Shown: positions 8,380 to 16,786, counted from the first letter of the stretch. The stretch: 64,000 nucleotides of DNA from Actinomycetospora termitidis (GCF_030286555.1 NZ_JASVWF010000001.1:1-64000), one strand, 5' to 3'. Made by a program: numbers and translations. The notes: generated from the letters alone by a model not told the origin.

Positions 8380-9996
8380 TCAGGCCTGCGCAGACATCCC
8401 CTCCGACCCGACGGCGGGGCCCGCTGCCCGGCCGGAGGGGCCCGGCTCGCAGGGGTCGAGGTCCGCGAGACGGTCGCCGGGCGCGGAGTACTCCGTCTCC
8501 TCGTGCCGTCCCCGCAGGCACTGCCGTCCGACGACCTCCCAGTGCGCCCGCTCCTCCTCGCCCGCCCGCGACAGGGCCGCGGCGGAGGCGACGACGCAGC
8601 CGGGGACGGTCTTGGCGAGGTCGGTGAGCCGCGCGGCCTCGTTCACGGGATCGCCGATGACGGTGTACTCGTAGCGCCGGGCGTCGCCGATGTTGCCGGC
8701 CACGGCCGGGCCCGCGGAGACCCCGATGCCCGCCGCGACCTCGTCGAGGGCGTCCAGGCGGGCGGCGAGGTCACGGGCCGCGGCGAGCGCGGAGCCCGCC
8801 GGGTCGGTCAGGGTGCTCGGCGTGCCGAAGACGGCCAGGGCCGCGTCGCCCTCGAACTTGTTGATCCAGCCGTGGTGGGCCTCGACGGCGTCGACGACCT
8901 CGGCGAAGAAGGTGTTGAGCACCTCCACGACCTCGTGCGGCGGACGGTCCAGCGCCATGCGGGTCGAGCCGACGAGATCGACGAAGAGCACCGCGACCTC
9001 GCGCACCTCCCCGCCGAGCTCGATGTCGTGGTCCATCGCCTCCCGCGCGACGTCCTCGCCGACCTGGCGGCCGAACAGCGCCCGGATCCGGTCGCGCTCG
9101 CGCAGGCCGGTCACCATCGTGTTGAAGCCGGCCTGCAGGAGGCCGAGCTCGGTGGCGTCGGTGACCGGCACCGTGACGTCCAGGTCGCCCTGCTCGACAC
9201 GGCCCAGGGCGCGACGCACCGCGACCACGGGGTGGGCGATCGACGAGGCCGTCAGCGCCGTGAGCAGGAAGCCCACGGCGAGCGCGATCAGGGCGAGGAC
9301 GAGCACCACGATCCCGAGCCGCGGCACGCTGTAGTAGTCCGGGACGATCAGGCTGGTGGCGGCGATCAGGGCGACCCCCACCACCGGTACCCCGGTGCCG
9401 AGGACCCACCCCCCGATGGACCGCACGGCCACCCCGGGCAGGTCGAGCCCGTTCGGCGGGTCCTGCGCCAGGACGCGCGCGACCTCCCGGCGCAGGGCGA
9501 TCTCGGTGAGCCGGTAGGCCACGGCCACGGTCGCCAGCCCACCGAGGGCCACGACGCAGGCGACGACGACGGCCAGCCGCGGGGAGTAGACCGAGTTGAG
9601 ACCGGCGAAGAGCAGGACGGCGACGAACCACGGCACGGCCTGGACGACGGCGAGCCGGAACGGCGCCCCGACCACCACGGCGCGCGCTCGGCGACGGTGG
9701 CGCACCCACGCCTCGTCCCCCGCGTCGGGTGCGGGTGCGGCGGGCACGCGGACCCACGCGAGTCCCCAGGCGACGCCGACGACGACGGCCACCACGAGAT
9801 AGGCGCCGAAGAGACCGACGTTGCGGCTGATCGCCCCGCCCTCGTCGGTCACCAGCGCCCGCGTCGGCAGCACCCACCCGGCGAGCGCGAGGACGATCGC
9901 GGCGCCGACCACGTTCGACACCACGACGAACACGCCGGCCAGCGCCTTGCTGAACCAGCGCACGTCCTCGCTCCGCGGGTCCACCGCCGAGTCGTC
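8380..9996 (-). CDS. Membrane-bound class III adenylate cyclase (second of the pair)
   Basis: A close paralogue of the next gene downstream, with the same order: six membrane helices, HAMP (GRVEQGDLDVTVPVTDATELG) and cyclase domain. Catalytic residues are intact (LFVDLVGST, NKFEGDAALAVFG, GDPVNEAARL). The two proteins differ mainly in helix sequences and C-terminal tail, suggesting an old duplication with different sensory input. GTG 9996 gives the N-terminal length of the paralogue and is preceded by AAGGTGGG. GTG 10008 or 10059 would be longer starts, but then the start would lie in or before the hairpin at 10007-10037. Confidence 0.88.
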   Translation of the reverse strand, partial: DDSAVDPRSEDVRWFSKALAGVFVVVSNVVGAAIVLALAGWVLPTRALVTDEGGAISRNVGLFGAYLVVAVVVGVAWGLAWVRVPAAPAPDAGDEAWVRHRRRARAVVVGAPFRLAVVQAVPWFVAVLLFAGLNSVYSPRLAVVVACVVALGGLATVAVAYRLTEIALRREVARVLAQDPPNGLDLPGVAVRSIGGWVLGTGVPVVGVALIAATSLIVPDYYSVPRLGIVVLVLALIALAVGFLLTALTASSIAHPVVAVRRALGRVEQGDLDVTVPVTDATELGLLQAGFNTMVTGLRERDRIRALFGRQVGEDVAREAMDHDIELGGEVREVAVLFVDLVGSTRMALDRPPHEVVEVLNTFFAEVVDAVEAHHGWINKFEGDAALAVFGTPSTLTDPAGSALAAARDLAARLDALDEVAAGIGVSAGPAVAGNIGDARRYEYTVIGDPVNEAARLTDLAKTVPGCVVASAAALSRAGEEERAHWEVVGRQCLRGRHEETEYSAPGDRLADLDPCEPGPSGRAAGPAVGSEGMSAQA

Positions 9997-10006
9997 CACA
10001 CCGCCC

Positions 10007-10037
10007 ACCTTACCGGTACCGACGGTACCGGTAAGGT
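10007..10037. terminator. Perfect 14+3+14 inverted repeat between desaturase and cyclase
   Basis: Arms 10007-10020 and 10024-10037 are perfectly complementary around a GAC triplet, with nested KpnI-like GGTACC cores. It lies 23 bp past the desaturase stop on the transcribed strand and just upstream of the cyclase start at 9996. The putative ribosome-binding site AAGGTGGG falls at its downstream edge. It may terminate the desaturase transcript, serve as an operator, or hide the ribosome-binding site. Confidence 0.65.
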
Positions 10038-10059
10038 TCGGCGCTGCGGGTCGTGTCAC

Positions 10060-11265
10060 CTACGCGGGCATCCCCGGGGTCGACGGCGGGGCCGGCGGGA
10101 GGGCCGAGTCCGGCGCGCCGTCCGGCCTCACCTTGCCGGCCTGACGCGGCAGCCCGCGATCGATGCGACGCTCGTTGGCCTCCCGGAGCTTCTTCGCCGG
10201 CAGCGACAGCCGCCAGATCGACCGGGTGGCCTGCCAGAACTGCCGCGGGAACGAGCCCGTGGTGTAGGGCAGGTCGTACTTCTCGCACAGCGCCGTGACG
10301 CGCTCGGCGATCTCCGGGTACCGGTTCGACGGCAGGTCCGGGTACAGGTGGTGCTCGATCTGGTAGCCCAGCGACCCCGACATGATGTGCATCAGCCGGT
10401 TCCCGGTGAAGTTCGCCGAGCCGAGCAGCTGGCGCAGGTACCACTCGCCCTGCGTCTCGTTCTCCAGCTCCTCCTCGGTGAACACCTCGGCGCCGTCGGG
10501 GAAGTGGCCGCAGAAGATGATCGCGTAGGACCAGACGTTGCGGATGATGTTGGCGGTGAAGTTCGCCGTCGCGGTGTGCACCGCGTTCGGTCCGGTCAAT
10601 GCCGGGAACAGCACGTAGTCCTTGCCGACCTGACGGGCCTGCTTGCGCAGGATGTCGGTGAACTTCTTCTTGAACTCCTCGGGGTCCTCGAGCTTGAGCT
10701 TGACGAGGCCGTCGATGTCCAGGTCGTGCAGCGAGACGCCGTACTCGAAGAACGTCATGAGCAGCGCGTTCACCACGGGCTGCGTCAGGTAGTACGGGTG
10801 CCACGGCTGGTCGGAGCGGACGCGGAGGATCTCGTAACCGACGTCCTTGTCCTTGCCGATCACGTTCGTGTACGTGTGGTGCAGGTAGTTGTGGGAGTGC
10901 TTCCACTGGTCCGCGGGGCAGACGTTGTCCCACTCCCACGTCGACGAGTGGATCTCCGGATCGTTCATCCAGTCCCACTCGCCGTGCATGACGTTGTGGC
11001 CGATCTCCATGTTCTCGAGGATCTTGGCCACGCCGAGCGTGAGCGCCCCGGCCCACCACAGCTCGCGGCGGTGGCTGCCGAACATCATCACGCGGGCGGC
11101 GACGTTCATGCGCCGCTGGATCGTGATCAGACGCCGGATGTAGGCGGCGTCGGCGTCGTTCCGCGACTCCTCGATGTCGGAGCGGATCTGGTCGAACTCC
11201 CGGCCGAGCGCCTCGACGTCGGCCTCGGAGAGATGTGCGAATTCCTTGACGTCCCGGATCGCCAC
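10060..11265 (-). CDS. Fatty acid (acyl-CoA) desaturase, DesA3-like
   Basis: The 401-residue membrane-bound di-iron desaturase has all three histidine boxes: HNVMHGEW, HSHNYLHHTY and QIEHHLYPD. Hydrophobic stretches at residues about 68-85 and 225-245 anchor it in the membrane. It resembles mycobacterial DesA3, which makes oleoyl-CoA from stearoyl-CoA (delta-9). Electrons should come from the ferredoxin reductase encoded immediately upstream, 55 bp away, so the two form one functional unit controlling membrane fluidity. The C terminus has a Pro-rich extension of about 25 residues. Confidence 0.92.
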   Translation of the reverse strand: MAIRDVKEFAHLSEADVEALGREFDQIRSDIEESRNDADAAYIRRLITIQRRMNVAARVMMFGSHRRELWWAGALTLGVAKILENMEIGHNVMHGEWDWMNDPEIHSSTWEWDNVCPADQWKHSHNYLHHTYTNVIGKDKDVGYEILRVRSDQPWHPYYLTQPVVNALLMTFFEYGVSLHDLDIDGLVKLKLEDPEEFKKKFTDILRKQARQVGKDYVLFPALTGPNAVHTATANFTANIIRNVWSYAIIFCGHFPDGAEVFTEEELENETQGEWYLRQLLGSANFTGNRLMHIMSGSLGYQIEHHLYPDLPSNRYPEIAERVTALCEKYDLPYTTGSFPRQFWQATRSIWRLSLPAKKLREANERRIDRGLPRQAGKVRPDGAPDSALPPAPPSTPGMPA

Positions 11266-11320
11266 GGTGCTCCCTCGGATCGGTTCCGGTGTACTCGGTC
11301 GTGAGTCGGGCTGGTCGTCC

Positions 11321-12433
11321 TCAGGCGTCGACGACGCAGTCGCCGGCCGCCGCGGTCACACAGGTCTGGATCTTCACGGCGTCCCAGCTCTGACCGCCGG
11401 AGCCGTCGGCGCGGTGCTCCGTGCCGTCCCGCAGGTCGCGCACCGCGCCGGAGCGGAGCGGGACGACGCAGGTGTGACAGATGCCCATCCGGCAACCGAA
11501 CGGGAGCTGCAGGCCCGCCTGCTCGCCGGCCTCCAGCAGCGTCGTGGCGCCGTCGATCTCGATCTCCTGGTCCGACTGGGAGAACGTGACCGTGCCGCCC
11601 TCGGCCTCCCCGCCCGCGAGGTTCGCCGAGAAGCGCTCGACGTGCAGCTGGTCCTCGAGGCCGGCCTCGGACCAGACGCGCTCGGCGTCGTCCAGCATCT
11701 CGTTCGGACCGCAGACCCAGGCTGCCCGCTCGGTCCAGTCCGCACACACCTCGTGCAGCTGCTCGAGGTCGAGGTGGCCGTCCTCCTGGGTGTGACGACG
11801 GATGACGGTGACCGACCCGTAGCGCTGCTCGATGTCGGCGAGCTCGTCGGAGAACAGGAAGTGCTCGGGATCCGGGGCCGAGTGCACGACGACCACGTCG
11901 GGCATCGTCGAGCGGCGGTCGAGCGTGCGCAGGAACGCCATGATCGGCGTGATCCCCGAACCCGCCGTCAGGAAGAGGATCTTCTTCGGCGGGGGATCCG
12001 GGAGCACGAAGTCGCCCTGCGGCGGTGCGAGCCGGACGATCGTGCCGGGCGCGACGCCGCGGACCAGGTGCTGGGACAGGAAGCCCTCGGGCTGCGCCTT
12101 GACGGTGACCGAGAGGTGCCCGGAGTCGCGCTTGGGCGGCGAGGTGAGCGAGTACGAACGCCAGTGGAAGCGCCCGTCGACCTGCACCGCGATGCCGACG
12201 TACTGGCCGGCCTGGTGGTCGAACGACCAGCCCCAGCCCGGCTTGATGACCAGCGTCGCGGCATCGTCGGTCTCCTGCACGACCTTGACGACCTTCCCGC
12301 GCAGCTCACGCGCGGACCAGAGCGGGTTGAGCAGGGTCAGGTAGTCGTCGGGCAGGAGCGGGGTGGTGAACCGTGATGCCGCGGACCGAAGCCGCTGGAC
12401 CGGTCGGGGGAGCTTCGCCGACGCCTCGTTCAC
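11321..12433 (-). CDS. Desaturase-partner oxidoreductase with FAD, NAD(P)H and [2Fe-2S] domains
   Basis: Three domains appear in order: FAD-binding barrel with RSYSLTSPP (about 119-127), NAD(P)H domain with TAGSGITPIM and CGPNEM, and a plant-type ferredoxin domain with CRMGICHTC plus a later Cys in QTCVTAA. The order and length (370 residues) match the mycobacterial Rv3230c protein that feeds electrons to DesA3. The start is GTG at 12433, with GGAGG five bases upstream. It is first in the desaturase unit and is preceded by a 131-bp control region. Confidence 0.92.
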   Translation of the reverse strand: MNEASAKLPRPVQRLRSAASRFTTPLLPDDYLTLLNPLWSARELRGKVVKVVQETDDAATLVIKPGWGWSFDHQAGQYVGIAVQVDGRFHWRSYSLTSPPKRDSGHLSVTVKAQPEGFLSQHLVRGVAPGTIVRLAPPQGDFVLPDPPPKKILFLTAGSGITPIMAFLRTLDRRSTMPDVVVVHSAPDPEHFLFSDELADIEQRYGSVTVIRRHTQEDGHLDLEQLHEVCADWTERAAWVCGPNEMLDDAERVWSEAGLEDQLHVERFSANLAGGEAEGGTVTFSQSDQEIEIDGATTLLEAGEQAGLQLPFGCRMGICHTCVVPLRSGAVRDLRDGTEHRADGSGGQSWDAVKIQTCVTAAAGDCVVDA

Positions 12434-12549
12434 GAACGCCTCCGTATCGCCACTGACCCCGTTGCCGTGTGCGTCCCCCCGGGTGACCGGGGAGCGGTGG
12501 CGCGGGGATGACCCGTGTGAGGCAGATCAAAACATGGCGAGGAGTCATA

Positions 12550-12567
12550 TGACATCCCGGGATGTCA
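12550..12567. promoter_or_regulatory. Perfect 18-bp palindrome, probable operator of the desaturase unit
   Basis: TGACATCCC followed by its exact reverse complement GGGATGTCA spans 12550-12567, overlapping the stop codon of the MerR-type gene and lying 117 bp before the reductase GTG. A dyad of this size and symmetry is typical of TetR- or MerR-type operators. Which regulator binds it is not shown. Confidence 0.6.
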
Positions 12568-13314
12568 GATGGTTCCGGCGTCGCCGTCCTCGAGCACCTG
12601 CGAGGCCTCGCGCACGAGCTCCCCGACCGCGCGCGGCATCGTCTCGCGGAAGGCCGACATCACCGTGCGGGCGGCGATCGGCTGCAGGCTCGCGACGGCG
12701 TGGCGCAGGTCCCCGAGGCCCGCGACGGGCAGGCCCGCGGCGACGAACTCCTGCCACACCGTGCGGCGGAAGAGGTCGACGAAGCCGTCCGCGACCTCGT
12801 CGAGGTGGGCGAGCACCGCCTCGCGGGTGCGCAGCAGGGCCTCGACCGGCAGGCCGAGCGCGGCCGCCTCGACGCCCGCCCGCACCATCTCCGGACTGTG
12901 CACGCGGATGTGCTCGCCGCCCATCTCCTCGACCATCCCGGCGTCCACGAGCGCCCGGTAGGAGGCGGGCTCGCCGCCGAGCCAGGACGCGAACTCCTCC
13001 CGGGTCAGCTCCACCGGGGGCTCGGCGCGCCAGGGGGTGAGCATCTCCAGGTACTGGGCGAGCGCCCGCTCGGCGGACTGGTTGGGCGTGGCCTCGACGA
13101 GCCGCTCGATCGCGGCGAGCGAGAACCCCTCGGCCTGCAGGTGCGTGATGAGCTCGAGGCGGGCGAGGTGCTCGGCGCCGTAGAACCCGGTGCGGCCCTG
13201 CATCCGCGGGGGCGGGAGGAGGCCACGGGCGGCGTGCGCGCGGACGTTACGGACCGTCATCCCGGCGTGGGCCGCCAATCGGTCGATCGTCCACTCCGCC
13301 GCCGAGGCCACCAC
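12565..13314 (-). CDS. MerR-family transcriptional regulator
   Basis: The N-terminal winged HTH is clear: WTIDRLAAHAGMTVRNVRAHAARGLLPPP, a wing around GRTGFYGAEHL, then LELITHLQAEGFSLAAIERLVEA. The remaining 170 residues are helical, have no Cys metal site, and could bind a small ligand. The length is 249 residues. It lies just upstream of, and on the same strand as, the reductase/desaturase pair, making a role in lipid desaturation likely but unproven. A GTG pair at 13311-13314 gives the start; the first was chosen. Confidence 0.8.
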   Translation of the reverse strand: MVASAAEWTIDRLAAHAGMTVRNVRAHAARGLLPPPRMQGRTGFYGAEHLARLELITHLQAEGFSLAAIERLVEATPNQSAERALAQYLEMLTPWRAEPPVELTREEFASWLGGEPASYRALVDAGMVEEMGGEHIRVHSPEMVRAGVEAAALGLPVEALLRTREAVLAHLDEVADGFVDLFRRTVWQEFVAAGLPVAGLGDLRHAVASLQPIAARTVMSAFRETMPRAVGELVREASQVLEDGDAGTI

Positions 13315-13446
13315 GTGAGGCCACGCTACGGACGGGGCGCGACCAGGTCGATTCGTGTTACCACGGGTACCGCGTAGCTCTGCGCGGTCGGCGCGCCTCC
13401 TGGTCGGCGGTGCCGGGGTGCGATCCCCTGTGTCACATTGCCCGCC

Positions 13447-14553
13447 ATGGTCCTGTGCGCGATCGCCCCGCCGTCGCTGCTGCTCCGTCTCGCCGACGCG
13501 GGGTCGAGGTCGGCCCGGGAGGCCGCGCTGGAGACGATCCGGGTGTCCGAGCGCCTCCGCGGGCGGCGCATCGCGGTGGCCCGGGCCCTGCGCGAGCAGG
13601 GCGTGGCGGTCCCGCCGGACCGTCCGGGCGTCACCGCGAACACCGTGTTCGACGTCGAGGGAGGCGAGGAGTCGGCGCTCCCGGGCCGCCAGGTGCGCGG
13701 CGACGGCGACCCGCCGTCCGCGGACGCCGCGGTGAACGAGGCCTACGACCACGCCGCCGCCACCGTGGCCTTCTACCGCGAGGTCCACGCCCGGGAGTCG
13801 ATCGACGGGCGCGGGCTGGACCTGGTCTCGTCGGTGCACTTCGGGCAGCGCTACGACAACGCGTTCTGGACCGGCGAGCAGATGGTCTACGGCGACGGCG
13901 GAGGCGGCACCTTCGTGGCCGGCGCCCTCACCCGCTCGCTCGACGTCATCGCCCACGAGCTGACCCACGGCGTCACGCAGTACACCGCGAACCTGGTCTA
14001 CGAGGCGCAGAGCGGCGCGCTGAACGAGTCGTTCTCCGACGTCTTCGGGATCCTGGTGAAGCAGCGGGCGGGCGGGATCGACGCCGCATCGTCGGACTGG
14101 CTCATCGGGGCGGGCGCACTGGAACCCTCGCTCGGGACGGCGCTGCGCAGCATGCTCGCGCCGGGCACCGCCTACTCCGGCGACGACCAGCCCGCCGACA
14201 TGGACTCCTACCGCGACCTGCCGGTGGACGACGATCCCCGCAACGACTCCGGCGGGGTCCACATCAACTCCGGCATCCCGAACCGTGCCTTCGCCGAGGC
14301 CGCGCGCACGCTCGGCGGGAACGCGTGGGAGACGGTCGGGCCGGTCTGGTACACCGTGCTCACCGAGCGGCTCCGCGCGAACGCGCAGTTCGCCGACGCG
14401 GCGGCGGCGACGATCGCGGTGGCCGCGGAGCGCTACGGGGACGGTTCCCGGGAGCACGACGCGGTGCGCGGCGGCTGGGACGCGGTGAAGGTCGCGCCTA
14501 CCCCGGGAGACGGAGCGCAGCGGAGCTCGACCCGTCGACCGGACCCCCGATGA
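13447..14553 (+). CDS. Protealysin-type M4 metallopeptidase
   Basis: A 368-residue thermolysin-family zinc protease. HELTHG (170-175) supplies two zinc histidines and the catalytic Glu, NESFSD (193-198) the third zinc ligand, and GGVHINSGIPN the substrate-stabilising His. There is no secretion signal. The protein starts with a short propeptide carrying APPSLLLRLA, the PPx(x)L-type motif of protealysin-like enzymes, rather than the long FTP/PepSY propeptide of thermolysin. ATG 13447 was preferred over an upstream TTG. Its stop overlaps the next gene (ATGA), and that neighbour looks like the inhibitor emfourin. Confidence 0.88.
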   Translation: MVLCAIAPPSLLLRLADAGSRSAREAALETIRVSERLRGRRIAVARALREQGVAVPPDRPGVTANTVFDVEGGEESALPGRQVRGDGDPPSADAAVNEAYDHAAATVAFYREVHARESIDGRGLDLVSSVHFGQRYDNAFWTGEQMVYGDGGGGTFVAGALTRSLDVIAHELTHGVTQYTANLVYEAQSGALNESFSDVFGILVKQRAGGIDAASSDWLIGAGALEPSLGTALRSMLAPGTAYSGDDQPADMDSYRDLPVDDDPRNDSGGVHINSGIPNRAFAEAARTLGGNAWETVGPVWYTVLTERLRANAQFADAAAATIAVAAERYGDGSREHDAVRGGWDAVKVAPTPGDGAQRSSTRRPDPR

Positions 14554-14861
14554 GGGTCACCGTGGTGCGGGGTGGCGGGGTCGCCGGGATGGTCGTGACG
14601 ACGACCGTCGACGCCGTCGACCTCGATGCGGCCCGTACCGACGAGCTGCGCGCCCTCGTCGCCGGTTGCTCGTTCCGGGAGCGCTCCGGCCCGGTGGCCC
14701 CGGCGATGCGTGACGGCTTCACCTACGAGGTGACCGTGGACGACGACGACGGCTCCTCCCGGGGCGTCCGCTTCGTCCAGGGCACGGCGCCGGAGGGCAT
14801 GGGCGAGCTGTTGCGCTGGGTCGACGAGTGCCCCTCCGGGCGGCGGGAGCCCGGCCGGTGA
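14550..14861 (+). CDS. Probable emfourin-type inhibitor of the adjacent M4 peptidase
   Basis: The 103-residue protein opens with MRVTVVRGGGVAGMVVTTTVDAVDLD, followed by ADEL/ARxL-type helix residues and DGFTYEVTVDDDDGSSRGVRF. This arrangement of Gly-rich beta-hairpin, short helix and (D/F)xYxVxVDD strand resembles the small proteins encoded beside protealysins. One of these, emfourin, inhibits protealysin tightly. The ATG overlaps the protease stop by 4 bp, so the two should be made together in fixed ratio. Assignment rests on pattern and context, not on alignment. Confidence 0.6.
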   Translation: MRVTVVRGGGVAGMVVTTTVDAVDLDAARTDELRALVAGCSFRERSGPVAPAMRDGFTYEVTVDDDDGSSRGVRFVQGTAPEGMGELLRWVDECPSGRREPGR

Positions 14862-15370
14862 CGAACGGACGCCAACCGCTCTCGGACCGACCGCGGGGCA
14901 GCGCCCGCGGCGGTGTCCCCGACGACGAGCTGCGCGCGGCCTGGGCCCGCTGGCTCGGCGTGCTGCGCAACCGCGGGCGGGACCCGGTGCCGGTGCTGCG
15001 GCCGGGCGCCGCCCCGAGCGCACTCGCCGTCGCGGAGCAGACCGTCGGGTTCGCGCTGCCGGACCCGGTGCGCGCCCTCTACGCGGTGAACGACGGACAG
15101 GAGGGGCCCGGGGGTCCGGCGATCTTCCCGGCGCACGAGTTCTGCTCGCTCGTCCACGGGGCGCGGGTGGCCGGGGAGCACGGCCCGGAGCACTGGCCGC
15201 TCGCCGAGGACGCCGCCGGGCACCACCTGCTCGTCGACTGCACGTCCGGGCGGGTCGTCACCGCGGACCGGGAGCTCGCCCCCGGACTCCTCGCCTACCT
15301 GGGCCTGCTCGCCGAGGCCGACCTGGACCTCGCCGACGACGGGTCGTGGGACGCGCCGGCCCTGCGGTAG
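14858..15370 (+). CDS. SMI1/KNR4 (SUKH)-like protein
   Basis: A 170-residue cytosolic protein. LRPGAAPSALAVAEQTVGFALPDPVRALYAVNDGQEGPG matches the core of the SUKH fold, where an A(E)xxLG-(LP)xx(L/Y)xxxYxxxNDG pattern is diagnostic. The second half, with HWPLAEDAAGHHLLVDC, is the usual strand pair. SUKH proteins often serve as immunity or scaffold factors for toxins. GTG 14858 overlaps the preceding stop, making a three-gene unit with the protease and inhibitor-like gene. Why a SUKH protein rides with a protease is unclear. Confidence 0.7.
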   Translation: MTNGRQPLSDRPRGSARGGVPDDELRAAWARWLGVLRNRGRDPVPVLRPGAAPSALAVAEQTVGFALPDPVRALYAVNDGQEGPGGPAIFPAHEFCSLVHGARVAGEHGPEHWPLAEDAAGHHLLVDCTSGRVVTADRELAPGLLAYLGLLAEADLDLADDGSWDAPALR

Positions 15371-15389
15371 CGGGTCCGGCCGTGCTCGC

Positions 15390-16136
15390 TCACCAGTCGC
15401 CGAACAGGTCCCCGCCGTCGAACCCGCCACCATCGAACGCGCCGAACCCGCCGAACCCGCCACCGGCGAACCCGCCGTCGTCGGGGCCCGGCCCGCCCCA
15501 GCCGCCGTCGAACCCGCCCCCGACGCCTCCGCCGAAGCCCGAGAACAGGGCGTCCGCGAGCAGCACCCCACCGACCGCGCCCACCCCGCCGAGCAGCATC
15601 GGCCTCCACCACGGCTCGGAGTACCAGCCCGCGGCGACCGGGCGGCCGGCCACGGTGCCGCCCGGGTGGTAATGGGCGTTGCGGGCGGAGGGGACCGGAG
15701 AGCCGGTCACGGTGCGGCCGCCGAGGTCCACGGCGCGCTCGCCCGTGAGCTCTCCGGCGCGCGCCCGCTCCGCGCTCGACGGCAGCGCAGGTCCGGGGTC
15801 CATCCCCATCGCGGTGCGCGCGGCGCGGACGAAGTGCAGGCCCTCCAGCGCGGTGTCGGACACCAGGCGCCACTGCGCGGGGGTGGATGCGGTCGCGAGC
15901 TGCGACCCGGCGGCGGTGTACCGCTCCGAGGCGTCGGACAACGCCTGGCGAGAGGGTCCGTCCGTGCCGGTCAGGGCGAGGACCTGGCCGCCGAGTCGGT
16001 CGTACCAGCGACGGGCCTCCGCCTCGGCGTCGGCCGCCGCGGGCGGCGACCCGGCCCGGCCCGACGACGAGCCGGGACGGCGACCCACGGCGAGCGCGAC
16101 GAGAGCACCCACGACGAGCAGCACCACCAGGAGCAT
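15390..16136 (-). CDS. Membrane-anchored protein with Gly/Asp/Phe-rich tail
   Basis: One N-terminal membrane helix (MLLVVLLVVGALVALAVG) is followed by a helical region (residues about 40-140) with RWYDRLGGQVLALTG and ERYTAAGSQLATASTPAQW. A YHPGGTVAGRPVAAGWYSEPWW segment comes next, then a second hydrophobic stretch GGVGAVGGVLLADALF and about 60 residues of FGGG/GGFDGG repeats. This layout is seen in actinobacterial membrane proteins that databases often label DUF1542. Function is unknown. ATG 16136 overlaps the stop of the upstream GNAT gene, so the two are translationally coupled. Confidence 0.7.
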   Translation of the reverse strand: MLLVVLLVVGALVALAVGRRPGSSSGRAGSPPAAADAEAEARRWYDRLGGQVLALTGTDGPSRQALSDASERYTAAGSQLATASTPAQWRLVSDTALEGLHFVRAARTAMGMDPGPALPSSAERARAGELTGERAVDLGGRTVTGSPVPSARNAHYHPGGTVAGRPVAAGWYSEPWWRPMLLGGVGAVGGVLLADALFSGFGGGVGGGFDGGWGGPGPDDGGFAGGGFGGFGAFDGGGFDGGDLFGDW

Positions 16137-16597
16137 CACGCTCCCGACGATCCGCCCGCAGCCTGGGCATCCGCTGTGGCGGACCTGAGCATCGGGACGT
16201 GCGGGATCCCGTCCTCGTCGTAGCCGGGCCCGGACACCGCGAAGCCGAAGCGTTCGTAGAACCCCTGCGACCGCACCTGCGCCCCGAGCACCACCGGCCC
16301 GGTCGTCGACGACAGGGCCGCGCCGAACAGCGCGGCACCCGCGCCGGTCCCGCGGAACCCCGGCGCGGACACGACCCGCCCGATGCGCGTGGTCCCGTCG
16401 GGCTCCGCCAGCACCCGCAGGCAGGCGGTCAGCTCGCCGCCGGCGGCCCGCGACCACCAGTGCTCCGCCTCGAGATCGAGCCCGTCGAGCTCCGGGTACG
16501 CGCACTCCTGCTCCACGACGAACACCTCGACCCGCAGGGCGAGCACGGCGTAGAGGTCGCGCGGGGTCATGTCGTCGAGACGGGCGCGGTGGATCAC
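16136..16597 (-). CDS. GNAT-family acetyltransferase (ElaA-like)
   Basis: The 153-residue protein starts with LDDMTPRDLYAVLALRVEVFVVEQECAYPELDGLD, the typical opening of ElaA-type acetyltransferases. The acetyl-CoA pyrophosphate loop appears as VSAPGFRGTGAGAALF, and FYERFGFAVSGPGYDEDGIPHVPM closes the fold. Acetyl transfer to an unknown small or protein substrate in the cytosol is expected. It overlaps the downstream membrane-protein gene by one base (TGATG). Confidence 0.85.
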   Translation of the reverse strand: MIHRARLDDMTPRDLYAVLALRVEVFVVEQECAYPELDGLDLEAEHWWSRAAGGELTACLRVLAEPDGTTRIGRVVSAPGFRGTGAGAALFGAALSSTTGPVVLGAQVRSQGFYERFGFAVSGPGYDEDGIPHVPMLRSATADAQAAGGSSGA

Positions 16598-16638
16598 CCC
16601 ACGAAGGGTGGCACCCGCACCGTCCGTCGGTGTAAGAC

Positions 16639-16725
16639 GTGCGTGTGGGCACCGAGGATCTGGAGCGGTTCTGGCCGAGCCGCCGCCTCGACGCCTTCGA
16701 CGAGTTCTGTCGCCCGTGCGCCTGA
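16639..16725 (+). CDS. Possible small ORF (28 residues) upstream of the luciferase-like fragment
   Basis: A GTG-initiated frame encodes a short peptide ending CRPCA, with the two cysteines next to the C terminus. It lies between the divergent GNAT gene and the gene at 16787. No strong ribosome-binding site is visible, and the length is within chance. It is listed only because the 189-bp gap has nothing else, and a leader peptide is conceivable. Confidence 0.15.
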   Translation: MRVGTEDLERFWPSRRLDAFDEFCRPCA

Positions 16726-16786
16726 CGTCGTGAGCCGACGTCCCCCGCCCAGCCTGCGACCCCTCGTCCGAAGGACCTCACCTGTC

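Noticed and set aside
6670-11304. A 1544-codon open frame on the plus strand
   Set aside because: It is antisense to the cyclases and desaturase, whose motifs are intact. The translation is Arg/Gly/His/Asp-rich with no domain; a shadow of high GC at third positions.
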